NCBI RefSeq assembly: GCF_014647835.1
Contig: NZ_BMPY01000032.1
Location: 19,891-83,890, forward strand
Length of the DNA stretch: 64,000 nucleotides
Source: Microbispora rosea subsp. aerata
Lineage (GTDB): Bacteria; Actinomycetota; Actinomycetes; Streptosporangiales; Streptosporangiaceae
Direction of reading: 5' to 3'
The stretch's first letter is position 1; every line of letters starts with the position of its first letter. The notes below the pieces were generated by a model. The model was not told where the DNA came from. It worked only from the letters and a program-made list of their open reading frames with translations, and ran no database searches. Positions 1 through 10,016 of the stretch are shown in pieces. A program made the position numbers and the translations under genes.

Positions 1-1560
1 GGTGGCGGGGTCCACCCGGGCCACCACGGCGTCGGCGTCGATGCCGACCTCCGCGGCGACCGAGCGCGCGGTCTCCGCGTGGTCGCCGGTCACCATCACG
101 ACCCGGATGCCCGCGGCCCGGCAGTCGGCCACGGCCCGGCGCGCGGAGGGCCGGATCTCGTCCTGCAGCGCGACCAGGCCGACCGGGCGCAGCCCCGTGG
201 CGTCCAGGTCGCCGGTCTCCGCCTCGGCGAGCGCGAGCACGCGCAGCCCCCGCTTGGCCAGGTCGGACACGGCCTGGGCGAGCCGGTCGGTCTCCGCGCC
301 GGGCGCGCAGCGGGCCAGCACCACCTCCGGGGCGCCCTTGACCGTCAGCAGCGGGCGTGCCCCGTCCACGGCGGTGACCACCGCCATCGAGCGGGTCTCG
401 GCGTCGAAGGGCCGGGTGCCGATCCTGCTCTCCCCGTCCGGCAGCCGCACGCCCGCGCGGGCGGCCGCGGCGGCCAGCGCGACGTCCACCGCGTCGCCCA
501 GCCCGTCTCGGGCGTCGTTGCAGCGCAGCCCGGCCCGCCACAGGTCGGCGTCCTCGGCGGCGACGTGGTCGGCGACGGTGAGGTGGCCGGTGGTCAGCGT
601 GCCGGTCTTGTCGGCCGCGATGACGGTCGTGGCGCCCAGCGCCTCGACGGCGGTCAGCCTGCGCACGATCACCCCGAGGCGGGCCATGCGCTGGGCGCAC
701 AGCGCCAGCGCGGTGGTGACGGCCGTGGCCATGCTCTCGGGCACCGCGGCGATGGCGAGCGCCACCCCCGCGAGGATGATGTCGATCAGCGCCGCCTCGC
801 CCCGGCTGACCCGGGTGAGGCCGATGAGGATCATCAGGGCGCCCGCCGCGACCGCGAGCAGGCCGATCCGCCGCGACACCTGGGCGAGCTCGGCCTGCAG
901 CGGTCCCTTGCCGCCGCCGCCCAGGGCCGAGGCGATCCGGCCGACCTCGGTGGCGGCTCCGGTGCGCAGCACGTGCGCCGTTCCCCGGCCGCGCACGACG
1001 AGCGTGCCGGAGAAGATCTCCCCCGCGCGGTCGCCCAGCGGCACGTCCGGCCCGCCGGGGCCGCCCGCCCGTTTGGCCGCCGACATCGACTCGCCCGTCA
1101 GCAGCGCCTCGTCCACCGCCAGCGCCTCGGCCTCGACCAGCCGGGCGTCCGCGGGCACCCGGTCTCCGGCCGCCACGACGACGAGGTCGCCGGGGACCAC
1201 CTCCGCCGCGGGCACCCGGCGTACGGCGTCGTCCCGCACGACCGTGGCCATCGGCGCGGTGAGCGCGCGCAGCGCGCGGACGGCCTTGTCGGCCCTGACC
1301 TCCTGGCCGGTCCCGATCAGCACGTTCACCAGGAGAATGGCCAGGATCGCGACGCCCTCGGGCACCTCGGCGAGGACGACGAGCGTGACCAGGCCGGCCG
1401 CCAGCAGCAGGAGAGACAGCGGGTCCGCGAGCTGGCGCGCGGCCCGCACCGGCAGGGCGGGCGGCCGGGGCTGGGGGATCTCGTTGGTCCCGTGCTCGGC
1501 GAGCAGGCGCGCGGCCTCCTCCTCGGGCAGCCCGCGCAGCGAACGCACAGCGGGTGTCAT
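1..1560 (-). CDS. Cation-transporting P-type ATPase, type II (partial, 3' end off window)
   Basis: Membrane ion pump. 520 codons are visible from the ATG at 1560; the C-terminal transmembrane block lies beyond base 1. The N-terminal cation-ATPase domain (residues about 1-45) is followed by two membrane helices (about 48-85), the actuator domain with TGES at 155-158, helices at about 232-285 with PESMA in the ion-binding helix, and the phosphorylation motif DKTGTLT with Asp 317. KGAPE of the nucleotide-binding domain follows. Layout fits the Ca2+/PMCA-like group that includes mycobacterial CtpF, a DosR-regulon member. A DevR-like box lies about 60 bases upstream and two CBS-BON genes and a nitroreductase are nearby, so a dormancy role is inferred. 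The transported ion cannot be read from the sequence. Confidence 0.93.
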   Translation of the reverse strand, partial: MTPAVRSLRGLPEEEAARLLAEHGTNEIPQPRPPALPVRAARQLADPLSLLLLAAGLVTLVVLAEVPEGVAILAILLVNVLIGTGQEVRADKAVRALRALTAPMATVVRDDAVRRVPAAEVVPGDLVVVAAGDRVPADARLVEAEALAVDEALLTGESMSAAKRAGGPGGPDVPLGDRAGEIFSGTLVVRGRGTAHVLRTGAATEVGRIASALGGGGKGPLQAELAQVSRRIGLLAVAAGALMILIGLTRVSRGEAALIDIILAGVALAIAAVPESMATAVTTALALCAQRMARLGVIVRRLTAVEALGATTVIAADKTGTLTTGHLTVADHVAAEDADLWRAGLRCNDARDGLGDAVDVALAAAAARAGVRLPDGESRIGTRPFDAETRSMAVVTAVDGARPLLTVKGAPEVVLARCAPGAETDRLAQAVSDLAKRGLRVLALAEAETGDLDATGLRPVGLVALQDEIRPSARRAVADCRAAGIRVVMVTGDHAETARSVAAEVGIDADAVVARVDPAT

Positions 1561-1618
1561 GACACCAGCAGATCATCCGGCCCGCGGCGGCGACGCCGGG
1601 CGAAAGCCATCGGCCCGC

Positions 1619-1632
1619 GGGACCTTCGGCCC
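1619..1632 (-). promoter_or_regulatory. DevR/DosR-like box upstream of the P-type ATPase
   Basis: GGGACCTTCGGCCC matches 11 of 14 positions of the core DosR consensus GGGACTWWAGTCCC and has dyad symmetry. It sits 59-72 bases before the ATPase start codon, a normal activator position. Binding is inferred; no DevR gene was identified in the window. Confidence 0.5.
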
Positions 1633-1730
1633 GCGCGAGGCGGGGTGACGCAGGGTAACGAGTCACATGATCCGGGCATATGACCCTATGTCGCATATAT
1701 CCACAGCTCAGCAGGCAGGTGGGGTGCCAG

Positions 1731-2225
1731 GTGTCTCATCAGCGCGCGGACGTTCCCGGAACCGGTCTCGTCACGGCGGTCCGGCGGCTCGCGGTGACCG
1801 CGCTCGTCGTCTCGCTGGCGGGGCTCGCCGTCCCGGCGGCGGACGCCGCCTCCGCACCGCTGCGCCGCAAGCCCCACACGGCCGCGGCGGCCGCGGCGAA
1901 GGCCAAGGCCGCGAAGCCAGCAAAAGCCGCGAAGGCCGCCAAAGCGGCCAGGGCCGCCAGGGCCGCCAGGGCCGCCGAGGCGAGGGCGCGGGCCAAGCCC
2001 AGGCCGGGCCCGCGGGGTCACCAGAGCACCGGGGGCGCGCGGACCGGCGCCGCGCAGCACAACTCCGGCAACGGCCGTTACATCCAGAACCTCAACGGCG
2101 TCAGCACGCCCTCGCTCCTGAGCGGCCCGCAGTCGACCACCGTCACGTCGGCCGGCAGCATCACCAGCCAGGGCGCGTACTGCTCCGGCGGCGACTCCTG
2201 CGACGTCTCGCAGATCATGAGGTGA
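1731..2225 (+). CDS. Secreted Ala/Lys-rich protein of unknown function
   Basis: 164 residues from a GTG at 1731, chosen because AGGTGGGG lies 6 bases before it; an upstream ATG at 1680 has no such site. A signal peptide is clear: basic start, hydrophobic stretch (VTALVVSLAGLAV) and an Ala-rich cleavage region near PAADAASA. The next part is a low-complexity A/K/R segment with repeated AKAAK/ARAA units, like a histone-H1 tail. The C-terminal quarter is Ser/Thr/Gly-rich with two cysteines in CSGGDSC that could form a disulfide. No family recognised; probably cell-wall or extracellular. A hairpin terminator follows. Confidence 0.6.
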   Translation: MSHQRADVPGTGLVTAVRRLAVTALVVSLAGLAVPAADAASAPLRRKPHTAAAAAAKAKAAKPAKAAKAAKAARAARAARAAEARARAKPRPGPRGHQSTGGARTGAAQHNSGNGRYIQNLNGVSTPSLLSGPQSTTVTSAGSITSQGAYCSGGDSCDVSQIMR

Positions 2226-2247
2226 CCGGGCGTGCCGGGTGTGCCCC

Positions 2248-2271
2248 GGCCGTGGCGGAGCCGCCACGGCC
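2248..2271 (+). terminator. Hairpin terminator after the secreted Ala/Lys-rich gene
   Basis: A perfect 10-bp stem, GGCCGTGGCG and CGCCACGGCC, with a GAGC loop, begins 22 bases after the stop codon. No long U-tract follows, which is usual for actinomycete terminators. Confidence 0.6.
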
Positions 2272-2405
2272 ATCCGTTTCGGCCCCTGTTGCTGAACGGC
2301 GCCCGCTCCCGCACGGCGTCGAGGACCGTGGTGCCGTCGTCCTTTGCGGCGGCGGAAAGGCCCCGCGAGCCGCGCCCTCCGGGACGGCCGGTCGCTCCCT
2401 GCCGA

Positions 2406-3395
2406 TCACTCCAGGACGTCGGAGGGGGCGCGGCGCATGCTCTCGCTCTCGTCGATGACGAAGCCAAGCCGCATGATCATCTGGGGGTGCTCGCCGGAGC
2501 ACAGGTGAGTGCGGATGAACTCCCGCAGCTCCGGCATCTCGAGCGCCTGGGTGTGGAAGGCGACGCTCACGCCGTACGCGGAGGCGTGGAGCAGCATGCG
2601 CTGCAGCGCCTCGCCGGCGCGTAGCCAGTCCTCCCGGAGGTCGCCCGCGGTGGTGAGCAGCGCCACGAGGCCCGTCGAGGCGGACACCCGCTCGTCCTGC
2701 GCCAGCCCCCATTCGTGTCCCCGGGCGTAGTCCCGCTGCGCGAAGTGCTGGGGATGGGTGCGCCGGGGATCGGCCGGGTAGCCCGCCGCCGGCACTCCGT
2801 CGCGGCGCGAGCTGCCGGGCGGCCGCGCCCAGCGGGTCAGCTCGAGGACGAACAACCGGTCCTGCGACTGCACTTCCTGCGCCGCGGCGGTGAGCGCGGC
2901 GAGCACCCGCGCGGAGGCGTCCGTCCTGATCGGCGCCAGGCGGCCGCCCTCGGCCGCCACCTCGGCCTCGAGCGCGTCGATCAGCGGGTCCGGCACCGGC
3001 AGGGCGGTGAACCCGGACCGGTGGGTCCGCCGCCGATCGATCTCGGCGTTCAGCAGGCGCACATGCTCCCCCGGCTCCCGTCCCGGACGCACCCGTACCG
3101 TGGCGAGCAGCAGCGGGCGCTCCGGATCGGGGAAGCGCCGCACCTCGGGCTCGTAGCCGAGCGCCCGCAGCGTGACCCGCACGTTGAACAGCGCGGCGCC
3201 GCAACCGATCGTCTGCTGACGGCCCGCAGGGTCGGAGATCCGCAGCTTCCTCTCGGGGTCGGCGCGCAGGCAGATCTCGTCGCCGCACACGCCGAACGAC
3301 CAGGGCTGGGTGTTGTGGATCGAGGGAGCCCACAGGGCCGCCTCCACCGCCGCCTTCGCGGCCCGCTCGATCCTTTCAGACGTCCGGGTGTTCAC
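2406..3395 (-). CDS. Acg-family NAD(P)H nitroreductase-like protein
   Basis: 329 residues. The start reads APSIHNTQPW, the signature of the Acg subfamily of nitroreductases (M. tuberculosis Acg/Rv2032 and relatives). These keep a degenerate double flavin-reductase fold and may sequester FMN rather than reduce substrates. Further family marks are INAEIDRRRTHR-like and GGLV-like blocks in the middle and a conserved C-terminal RLGF. GTG start at 3395 preceded by GGGGGAG. It lies 21 bases after the upstream CBS-BON gene on the same strand, so the two probably form one transcript from the promoter region at 4077-4297. Acg genes belong to the DosR regulon in mycobacteria; a redox or hypoxia role here is inferred. 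Confidence 0.85.
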   Translation of the reverse strand: MNTRTSERIERAAKAAVEAALWAPSIHNTQPWSFGVCGDEICLRADPERKLRISDPAGRQQTIGCGAALFNVRVTLRALGYEPEVRRFPDPERPLLLATVRVRPGREPGEHVRLLNAEIDRRRTHRSGFTALPVPDPLIDALEAEVAAEGGRLAPIRTDASARVLAALTAAAQEVQSQDRLFVLELTRWARPPGSSRRDGVPAAGYPADPRRTHPQHFAQRDYARGHEWGLAQDERVSASTGLVALLTTAGDLREDWLRAGEALQRMLLHASAYGVSVAFHTQALEMPELREFIRTHLCSGEHPQMIMRLGFVIDESESMRRAPSDVLE

Positions 3396-3416
3396 GGTCT
3401 CCCCCAGGGGGCTCGG

Positions 3417-4076
3417 TCACAGCAACGGCGGGGCGATGAGCAGGTCGTCCACGAGGAAGGCGAGGTCGGCGTCCACCTCGACGACGCCCTCGACCCGGCG
3501 TACGGCGTGCAGCAGCGGCTTCAGGTCCGACCTGCGGGGCACCTGCCCGCTGATCGTGACCACGCCGCGGTCGACGGTGATCCGCAGGTCGTCGGGGGCG
3601 AGGTTCAGCCGGGCGGCGATCTCCTCGATGTCGGCCAGGATGTCCTCCGGCGAGCGGACGAACACGCGCAGCAGGTCGCCCTGGTGGACCGTCCCCACGA
3701 TGCGGCCGGTCACGGCGTCGATCACGGGCAGCTGCTTGACGCGGTTGCGGTGCATCAGCCGGGCCGCGTCCCGTACGGACGTGCCGCCGGTGACCGTGAT
3801 CGCGGGACGCGTCATGATCTGGCCGGCCTTCGTGCCCGCGGCCTTCCGGTGCTCCTCGCGCCTGCGGGGGCCGTCGAGCACGCTCTCGCCGGGGTCGATC
3901 TCCTTCAACAGGATGTCGTCCTCCGACACCACCCCGACCGGGCGCCGGTCGGCGTCGATCACGGTGACCGCGCCCACCTTGAACCGCCGCATGGTGGCGA
4001 CAAGGTCGGCGAACGACGCGTCCATCGGCACCGCGATGGCGACCCTGCCCATGACATCCTTGACTTTCGCCGTCAT
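3417..4076 (-). CDS. CBS-CBS-BON domain protein
   Basis: 219 residues from the ATG at 4076, chosen because GGGAGG lies 7 bases upstream; an in-frame upstream start at 4091 would overlap that site. Two CBS motifs cover roughly residues 5-60 (VKDVMG, VGVVSEDDIL) and 80-135 (AGQIMTRPAITV, VGTVHQGDLLRV), joined by a charged linker. A BON domain follows (about 145-212, LRITVDRGVVTISGQV). CBS pairs bind adenosyl ligands; BON domains are thought to contact phospholipid or partners. The same domain order occurs in the paralogue at 4298-4999 on the opposite strand. Ends in a hydrophobic tail. Probably a stress or energy sensor; ligand unknown. Confidence 0.85.
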   Translation of the reverse strand: MTAKVKDVMGRVAIAVPMDASFADLVATMRRFKVGAVTVIDADRRPVGVVSEDDILLKEIDPGESVLDGPRRREEHRKAAGTKAGQIMTRPAITVTGGTSVRDAARLMHRNRVKQLPVIDAVTGRIVGTVHQGDLLRVFVRSPEDILADIEEIAARLNLAPDDLRITVDRGVVTISGQVPRRSDLKPLLHAVRRVEGVVEVDADLAFLVDDLLIAPPLL

Positions 4077-4155
4077 GACGACGCCTCCCATCTCCTCGGT
4101 CTCAGCGTGCCTCGCCGTGTCTTTCCAGGTCAGCGGTGAAGGTCCTGACCCCCTC

Positions 4156-4231
4156 GGGACTTTCGGCCACCGATCGCGCGCCGTGCCGGCGAAGCATGGC
4201 CAAGGGCCCCGGCACCAGGGCCGTCCGTCCC
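4156..4231. promoter_or_regulatory. Two DevR/DosR-like boxes between divergent CBS-BON genes
   Basis: GGGACTTTCGGCCA at 4156-4169 matches 11 of 14, and GGGCCGTCCGTCCC at 4218-4231 matches 10 of 14, positions of the core GGGACTWWAGTCCC. Both lie in the 221-base spacer between divergent starts at 4076 and 4298, so they could serve both transcripts. Sequence resemblance only. Confidence 0.45.
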
Positions 4232-4297
4232 TTCCCGCCGGCCGCTCGGGGCGGTGCGATGGAACCGGAGGGCAGACCGGCCGGGAGGGAGCCGATC

Positions 4298-4999
4298 ATG
4301 CACATGAAGGTGCGGGACGTCATGACCAGCGAGGTCGCCTCCGTCAACGGCAGCACGCCGTTCAGGGACGTCGCCGAGGTGCTCATCGCGCACGAGGTCA
4401 GCGCGGTGCCCGTCGTCGACGGCGAGGGCCACGTCATCGGCGTGGTCTCCGAGGCCGACCTGCTGCGCAAGGAGGAGTTCCGCGAGCAGTTCTACCGCGA
4501 GGGCTACCGGCCGCCGTTGCGCGCCCGCCTGCGCGAGGCCGTGGGGCACGGGGCCGCCAGAACCGCCGAGCGGGCCCGCGGGACGACCGCCGCCGAGCTC
4601 ATGTCCTCCCCCGCCGTCACCACCAGGCCGTACACCAGCGTGGTCAGCGCCGCACGCGAGATGACCCGGCACGGTGTCAAGCGCCTGCCCGTCGTGGACG
4701 ACGAGGGCGTGCTCGTGGGCATCATCAGCCGCCACGACCTGCTCAAGGTCCTCGCCCGCGCGGACGCCGACATCGCCCGGGAGGTACGCGGGGACATCAT
4801 CGGCAACTGCCTGTGGGCCGACCTGTCGGGCGTCGAGGCGTCGGTGTCGGAAGGCGTCGTGACGCTCACCGGCGGCGTGGAGCGCCGCTCGCAGGCACGG
4901 GTGCTCACCAGGATGGTCGAACGGACCAACGGCGTGATCGGGGTCGTCGACCGCCTGGAATGGAAGGAAGACGACGTCGGCCCCTGGGAAGAGCGCTGA
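4298..4999 (+). CDS. CBS-CBS-BON domain protein (second copy)
   Basis: 233 residues from the ATG at 4298, which is preceded by GGGAGGGA at an 8-base spacing; the longer open frame upstream lacks coding character. CBS1 spans about 1-60 (MKVRDVMTSEVASV, VIGVVSEADLLRK), a basic linker follows, CBS2 is at about 100-155 (AELMSSPAVTTRP, VGIISRHDLLKV), and BON at about 165-225 (VSEGVVTLTGGV). Divergent from its paralogue. In mycobacteria CBS proteins such as Hrp1 belong to the DosR regulon, in keeping with the DevR-like boxes just upstream. Expected cytosolic. Confidence 0.87.
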   Translation: MHMKVRDVMTSEVASVNGSTPFRDVAEVLIAHEVSAVPVVDGEGHVIGVVSEADLLRKEEFREQFYREGYRPPLRARLREAVGHGAARTAERARGTTAAELMSSPAVTTRPYTSVVSAAREMTRHGVKRLPVVDDEGVLVGIISRHDLLKVLARADADIAREVRGDIIGNCLWADLSGVEASVSEGVVTLTGGVERRSQARVLTRMVERTNGVIGVVDRLEWKEDDVGPWEER

Positions 5000-5297
5000 C
5001 CGGCCGCCGCCCTGCCCGTCGCGTGGGCCGGGGCGGCGGACACGCCGGTGGCAGGGGTCCGCGTGGTCCCGTCGCGTGCCGGGCTCTTGCGGGTCCGGTC
5101 ACGCGGTCCGGCCAAGGCGCCTCAGGAGCGCTGCCCGCCGTCACGCTCGCGGCTTGGCGGCACCCTGCCCGACATGAGCTGTTCTCGCACGCTCCAGCGC
5201 TCACCTCGCCGAAAGGCCACGACGGTCGCATCCGCCTCCGGCAAGCCCGATTACCGGCGGCGCACCGGCCGACGGCGCGACCGCTCCGCTCGATCGG
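5000..5297. other. Intergenic stretch, no gene supported
   Basis: Between the CBS-BON gene and the convergent collagen-like gene. Open frames cross it but lack a ribosome site and recognisable content. Two GC-rich inverted segments near 5020-5040 could help termination. Nothing else seen. Confidence 0.4.
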
Positions 5298-6577
<1,280 letters not shown>

Positions 6578-7153
6578 TCACTGGTCGTCGTCGATGACCT
6601 CGCCGCGCACCACCCGGCCCCGGCCCGCTCCGGCGGGCCCGCCGAAGCCCGGCGCGGACCCGAAACCCGGCCCGCGCCCGGAGCCCGGCGCGCCGCCGAA
6701 GCCGGACGCGTCACCGAAGCCGGACGGGCCGCCGAACCCCGCCGTGCCGTCGAAGAGCGGCGCGTACGGCGAGCGGGCGGCGAGCGACCGCACCCGGCGG
6801 CCGAGGAACCACGACAGCCAGCGCCGGGCGATCGGCCGGGTGAAGGGCAAGATCGCGAAGAACCCGAACACGTCGCTCAGGAAGCCGGGGGTCAGCAGCA
6901 GAGCGCCGCCGGCGACGATCATGGCTCCGTCGAGTAGCTCCTTGTCGGGCATGCGTCCCGACTCGATGGCCGTGCGCAGCGCCGCCCACGCGCGCCGCCC
7001 CTCGCGGCGCACCAGCCAGGCGCCGAGGACGCTGTCGGCGATGAGCAGGGCGACCGTCTGCCAGCCGCCGATCACGGACCCCACCCGGATCAGAAACCAG
7101 ATCTCCAGGACGGGAACCAGAAGGAACCCGAGGAACAGTCCGATCCGCACCAT
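6578..7153 (-). CDS. fxsA: FxsA family membrane protein
   Basis: 191 residues from the ATG at 7153 (a GTG four codons upstream is possible). N-terminal block MVRIGLFLGFLLVPVLEIW with two membrane helices, then GAWLVRREG and the conserved MIVAGGALLLTPGFLSD segment typical of FxsA, an inner-membrane protein first named for suppressing F exclusion of phage T7. The last 50 residues are an unusual low-complexity tail of FGG/GFG repeats ending in an acidic EVIDDDQ. The mannosyltransferase and lnt genes lie just upstream on the same strand, so co-transcription is likely. Confidence 0.88.
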   Translation of the reverse strand: MVRIGLFLGFLLVPVLEIWFLIRVGSVIGGWQTVALLIADSVLGAWLVRREGRRAWAALRTAIESGRMPDKELLDGAMIVAGGALLLTPGFLSDVFGFFAILPFTRPIARRWLSWFLGRRVRSLAARSPYAPLFDGTAGFGGPSGFGDASGFGGAPGSGRGPGFGSAPGFGGPAGAGRGRVVRGEVIDDDQ

Positions 7154-7229
7154 GTCTTGCCCCACTCACCCGGTTTTCGTACGTCTGCGTCAACGTCCTC
7201 GGGGGCGCCGGGGTTCCTGCTGATCGCGT

Positions 7230-7973
7230 TTATCGCCTTTGGCGAAACCGGTCGGCGAACCCGGTGACCCCCCAGACGGCGACCCGCCAGAAGGCCTCCA
7301 GGATGATCTTCCGGCTCATCTTGCTGGTGCCCACCGTGCGCTCGACGAACGTGATCGGCTTCTCGACCACGTGCAGGCCCTTCCGCACGGTGCGGAGCGT
7401 GAGGTCCACCTGGAAGCAGTAGCCCTGCGACTCGACGTCGTCCAGCCCGATCTTCTCCAGGGTGGCCGCGCGGTAGGCCCGGAAGCCCGCCGTGGCGTCG
7501 GCCACCGGGATGCCGAGCGCCAGCCGCACGTAGGTGTTGGCGCCCCGCGACAGCAGCTCGCGCGACAGCGGCCAGTTGACGGTCCTGCCGCCGGGGATCC
7601 AGCGGGAGCCGATGGCCAGGTCGGCGCCGTGGGCCACCGCGTCGAGCAGCTTGTGCAGCTCCTCCGGCTGGTGGGAGCCGTCGGCGTCCATCTCCACCAG
7701 CACGTCGTAGCCCTCGGCCAGGCCCCACCGGAACCCGGCGATGTAGGCCGCGCCCAGCCCCTGCTTGCTCGTCCGGTGGAGGACGTGGACGTGGTCGTCC
7801 TTTTCCGCCAGCTCGTCGGCGATCCTGCCGGTGCCGTCGGGGCTGTTGTCGTCGGCGACGAGAAGGTGAACGTCGGGCAACGCCTTGCGGAGCCTGCGCG
7901 TGATCATCGGCAGGTTCTCGCGCTCGTTGTACGTCGGAACGATCACCAGCACCCGTCCCGGGGTCCGCTCCAT
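7230..7973 (-). CDS. ppm1: Polyprenol-phosphate mannosyltransferase (GT2)
   Basis: 247 residues. GT-A glycosyltransferase of the dolichol-phosphate mannose synthase type: [12 protein letters not shown] near residue 10, metal-binding [10 protein letters not shown] near 95, and IGSRWIPGG and YCFQVDLT further on. It should transfer mannose from GDP-mannose to polyprenyl phosphate, the donor for lipoglycans and protein O-mannosylation, at the cytoplasmic membrane face. The start codon overlaps the lnt stop by one base (TGATG), indicating translational coupling. In M. tuberculosis Ppm1 is one polypeptide fused to the Lnt-like domain; here the two are separate genes. Confidence 0.9.
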   Translation of the reverse strand: MERTPGRVLVIVPTYNERENLPMITRRLRKALPDVHLLVADDNSPDGTGRIADELAEKDDHVHVLHRTSKQGLGAAYIAGFRWGLAEGYDVLVEMDADGSHQPEELHKLLDAVAHGADLAIGSRWIPGGRTVNWPLSRELLSRGANTYVRLALGIPVADATAGFRAYRAATLEKIGLDDVESQGYCFQVDLTLRTVRKGLHVVEKPITFVERTVGTSKMSRKIILEAFWRVAVWGVTGFADRFRQRR

Positions 7974-9553
7974 CAGCTTGTCCTCCGCTCAGGGATCCGC
8001 CCAGAGATCCGCCCGAAGACGGCCGCCACCGTCGCTCCGGCTCCCATCAGTATCAAAACCCACTCGGGCCACGCACCCACCTTGGCCGCCACCGTGTCCT
8101 TCGTCCTGACGGGGACGTCCAGTACGTTCATCCCCGCCACCAGCTCGCCGGTGCGCCAGCCGACGTGTCCGTCGGGGCCGACGTACGCGGAGATGCCCGT
8201 GGTCGCGGCGGTGACCACCGCACGGTTGAACTCCACCGCGCGCAGCTGCGACATCGCGAGCTGCTGCGGCGGCAGGTTGGTGAGGGCGTAGCTCGCGTTG
8301 TTGGTCTGCACGACCAGCGGGGTGCCGCCCGCGAGCACGGTGTCGCGCACCGTGCTGTCGTACGCCACCTCGTAGCACTCCACCGTGCCGATCGTCACGG
8401 GCCCCATCCGCAGCGCCCCCGGCTTGTCGCCCGCGACCGACTGCCGGCCGACGAGCTTGGCCCGCGACGACAGCGCCAGGAACAGGTCCTTCATCGGGGT
8501 GTACTCCCCGAACGGCACCAGCCGCCGCTTGTCGTAGTAGGCGCCGGGGCCGGTGACCGGGTCCCAGACCACCCCGCGGGTGGCCCGGTGCTCGGCCCCG
8601 ATCTTCACGACCGCGCCGACGAGGATCGGCACGCCGACGTCCTTCGCGGCGGAGTCGATCACCTGCCGGGCGTACGCGTCGGTGTAGGGGTCGATGTCGG
8701 TGGAGTTCTCCGGCCACACCACGAGGTCGGGCCGCTTGAGTTTCCCGGCCCGGACGGCCTCGGCCATCCGGTGGGTCTCGTCCGCGTGGTTGCGCAGCAC
8801 GACGGCGGGCTCGTCGCCGAGGAAGTACATCCCCCGCCCAGGGACGTTGCCCTGGATGACACCGATCCGCACTGTCCTGCCTTCGCCGCCGGGCCGGGGC
8901 ACGACCAGCCCCAGCACCGGTACGGCTATCGCGGCGAGGAGCGTCCCGGCAAGCACCCGGTCGGCCCGCCACCTCGGCGGACGCCGCGTGACCAGCGCGG
9001 CGAGCAGGGTCCCGGTGAGGGCGACCGTGAAACTTACAAGCGGGGCGCCGCCCAGCGCGGCGAACCCGGTGTACGGCGATTCGCCCTGGCTGAAGGCCAG
9101 CCGCGCCCAGGGGAAGCCCCCGAAGGGAACCAGCCCGCGGACCCACTCCTGCGCGTTCCACAGGCAGGCCACCCAGAGCGGCCACAGACGCAGCCGCATG
9201 ACGAGGACGGCCAGACTGGCCAGCCCGGCCCAAAACAGGCTCTCGATGCCCGCCAGGGCCAGCCAGGCGTCGTCCCCGATCGGGCGGACCCAGGCCAGCG
9301 TCGGCAGGAGGAACGCGAGCGCCCCGGCGTACCCGATCCACGCCGCCCGGCGCGGGCGCAGGCCGCGCAGCGCGAGGGCGAGCAGCGCGACGCCCGCGGG
9401 CGCGCAGAACCACCACCCGATGGGCGGGAAGGCGAGGTAGAGCACCAGGCCGCCCGCCACGGAGACGGCGAGGCGGACCGGCGCGCCCGCCACCCGCGGC
9501 CGGTGCGCCGCGACGACGGCATGCGGTGCATATTTTGCCGTCTTCAGTGCCAC
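7973..9553 (-). CDS. lnt: Apolipoprotein N-acyltransferase
   Basis: 526 residues from a GTG at 9553 with GAGGAGA 8 bases upstream. About six membrane helices fill the first 210 residues ([35 protein letters not shown]), followed by a nitrilase-like catalytic domain. The triad residues are visible as Glu in VVWPENSTD, Lys in [13 protein letters not shown] and Cys in VECYEVAYD. It N-acylates the lipid-modified cysteine of lipoproteins. It is coupled to ppm1 downstream. Two lipoproteins in this window (30758-31720 and 33219-33905) are possible substrates. Confidence 0.92.
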   Translation of the reverse strand: MALKTAKYAPHAVVAAHRPRVAGAPVRLAVSVAGGLVLYLAFPPIGWWFCAPAGVALLALALRGLRPRRAAWIGYAGALAFLLPTLAWVRPIGDDAWLALAGIESLFWAGLASLAVLVMRLRLWPLWVACLWNAQEWVRGLVPFGGFPWARLAFSQGESPYTGFAALGGAPLVSFTVALTGTLLAALVTRRPPRWRADRVLAGTLLAAIAVPVLGLVVPRPGGEGRTVRIGVIQGNVPGRGMYFLGDEPAVVLRNHADETHRMAEAVRAGKLKRPDLVVWPENSTDIDPYTDAYARQVIDSAAKDVGVPILVGAVVKIGAEHRATRGVVWDPVTGPGAYYDKRRLVPFGEYTPMKDLFLALSSRAKLVGRQSVAGDKPGALRMGPVTIGTVECYEVAYDSTVRDTVLAGGTPLVVQTNNASYALTNLPPQQLAMSQLRAVEFNRAVVTAATTGISAYVGPDGHVGWRTGELVAGMNVLDVPVRTKDTVAAKVGAWPEWVLILMGAGATVAAVFGRISGRIPERRTS

Positions 9554-10016
9554 GGGCGGTGTCTCCTCGCGTGTCGGTGGGTCCTGACGCCGAAAATCAT
9601 CACAGGTCAGGGTTCCAGACGGCGGCGCAGCACGCCAAACCGTCCCCGCCACTCTACGGGCCGCGCCCCACGGCGATCACGCGGATGGAGAAGGGAAGGA
9701 GGCCCGGGCGGCCCTTCGGACCGGTTCCGTCCCGTCGGCGGCGGGCGCGGAGCTCCGTTGTCTACTGGGCGCCCGGGCCCCTCCTGGGTCCAACCCCCCG
9801 CCGGCTGGGGTGCCCCGCCTCGGCGAACACCGCCCTGCGCCTGGTGTGCTGACGGGGTCACGCTCCGTCATCGACGCAGAGGTCGGCGGCGCCATAGAAC
9901 GGCCAACCGGTCAGTCCCGTGCTGGACTGGCAGCAAACTACCGACCTCAGCGCAGATGTCAACCGCGTCCCGATCAGCGGAGATACCACATCCGCCCAGG
10001 TAGGGGCGGTACGCGT
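9554..10016. other. Intergenic region between lnt and the HelR-like helicase
   Basis: 463 bases. Apart from the candidate promoter at 9935-9962 and a small hairpin GACGG/CCGTC near 9850-9870, no gene or RNA is recognised. Short open frames at 9868-10010 on both strands lack ribosome sites. Confidence 0.4.
9935..9962 (-). promoter_or_regulatory. Candidate sigma70-type promoter toward lnt
   Basis: On the minus strand TTGACA (9957-9962) and TAGTTT (9935-9940) are separated by 16 bases. It would start transcription near 9928 and give lnt a leader of about 375 bases. Confidence 0.45.

Noticed and set aside
2-1683. Long plus-strand open frames over the P-type ATPase
   Set aside because: They are Ser/Arg/Gly-rich shadow frames of the minus-strand ATPase, which carries all expected motifs.
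9868-10016. Short open frames after the helicase gene
   Set aside because: No ribosome site, no recognisable content; this stretch better explains a promoter toward lnt.
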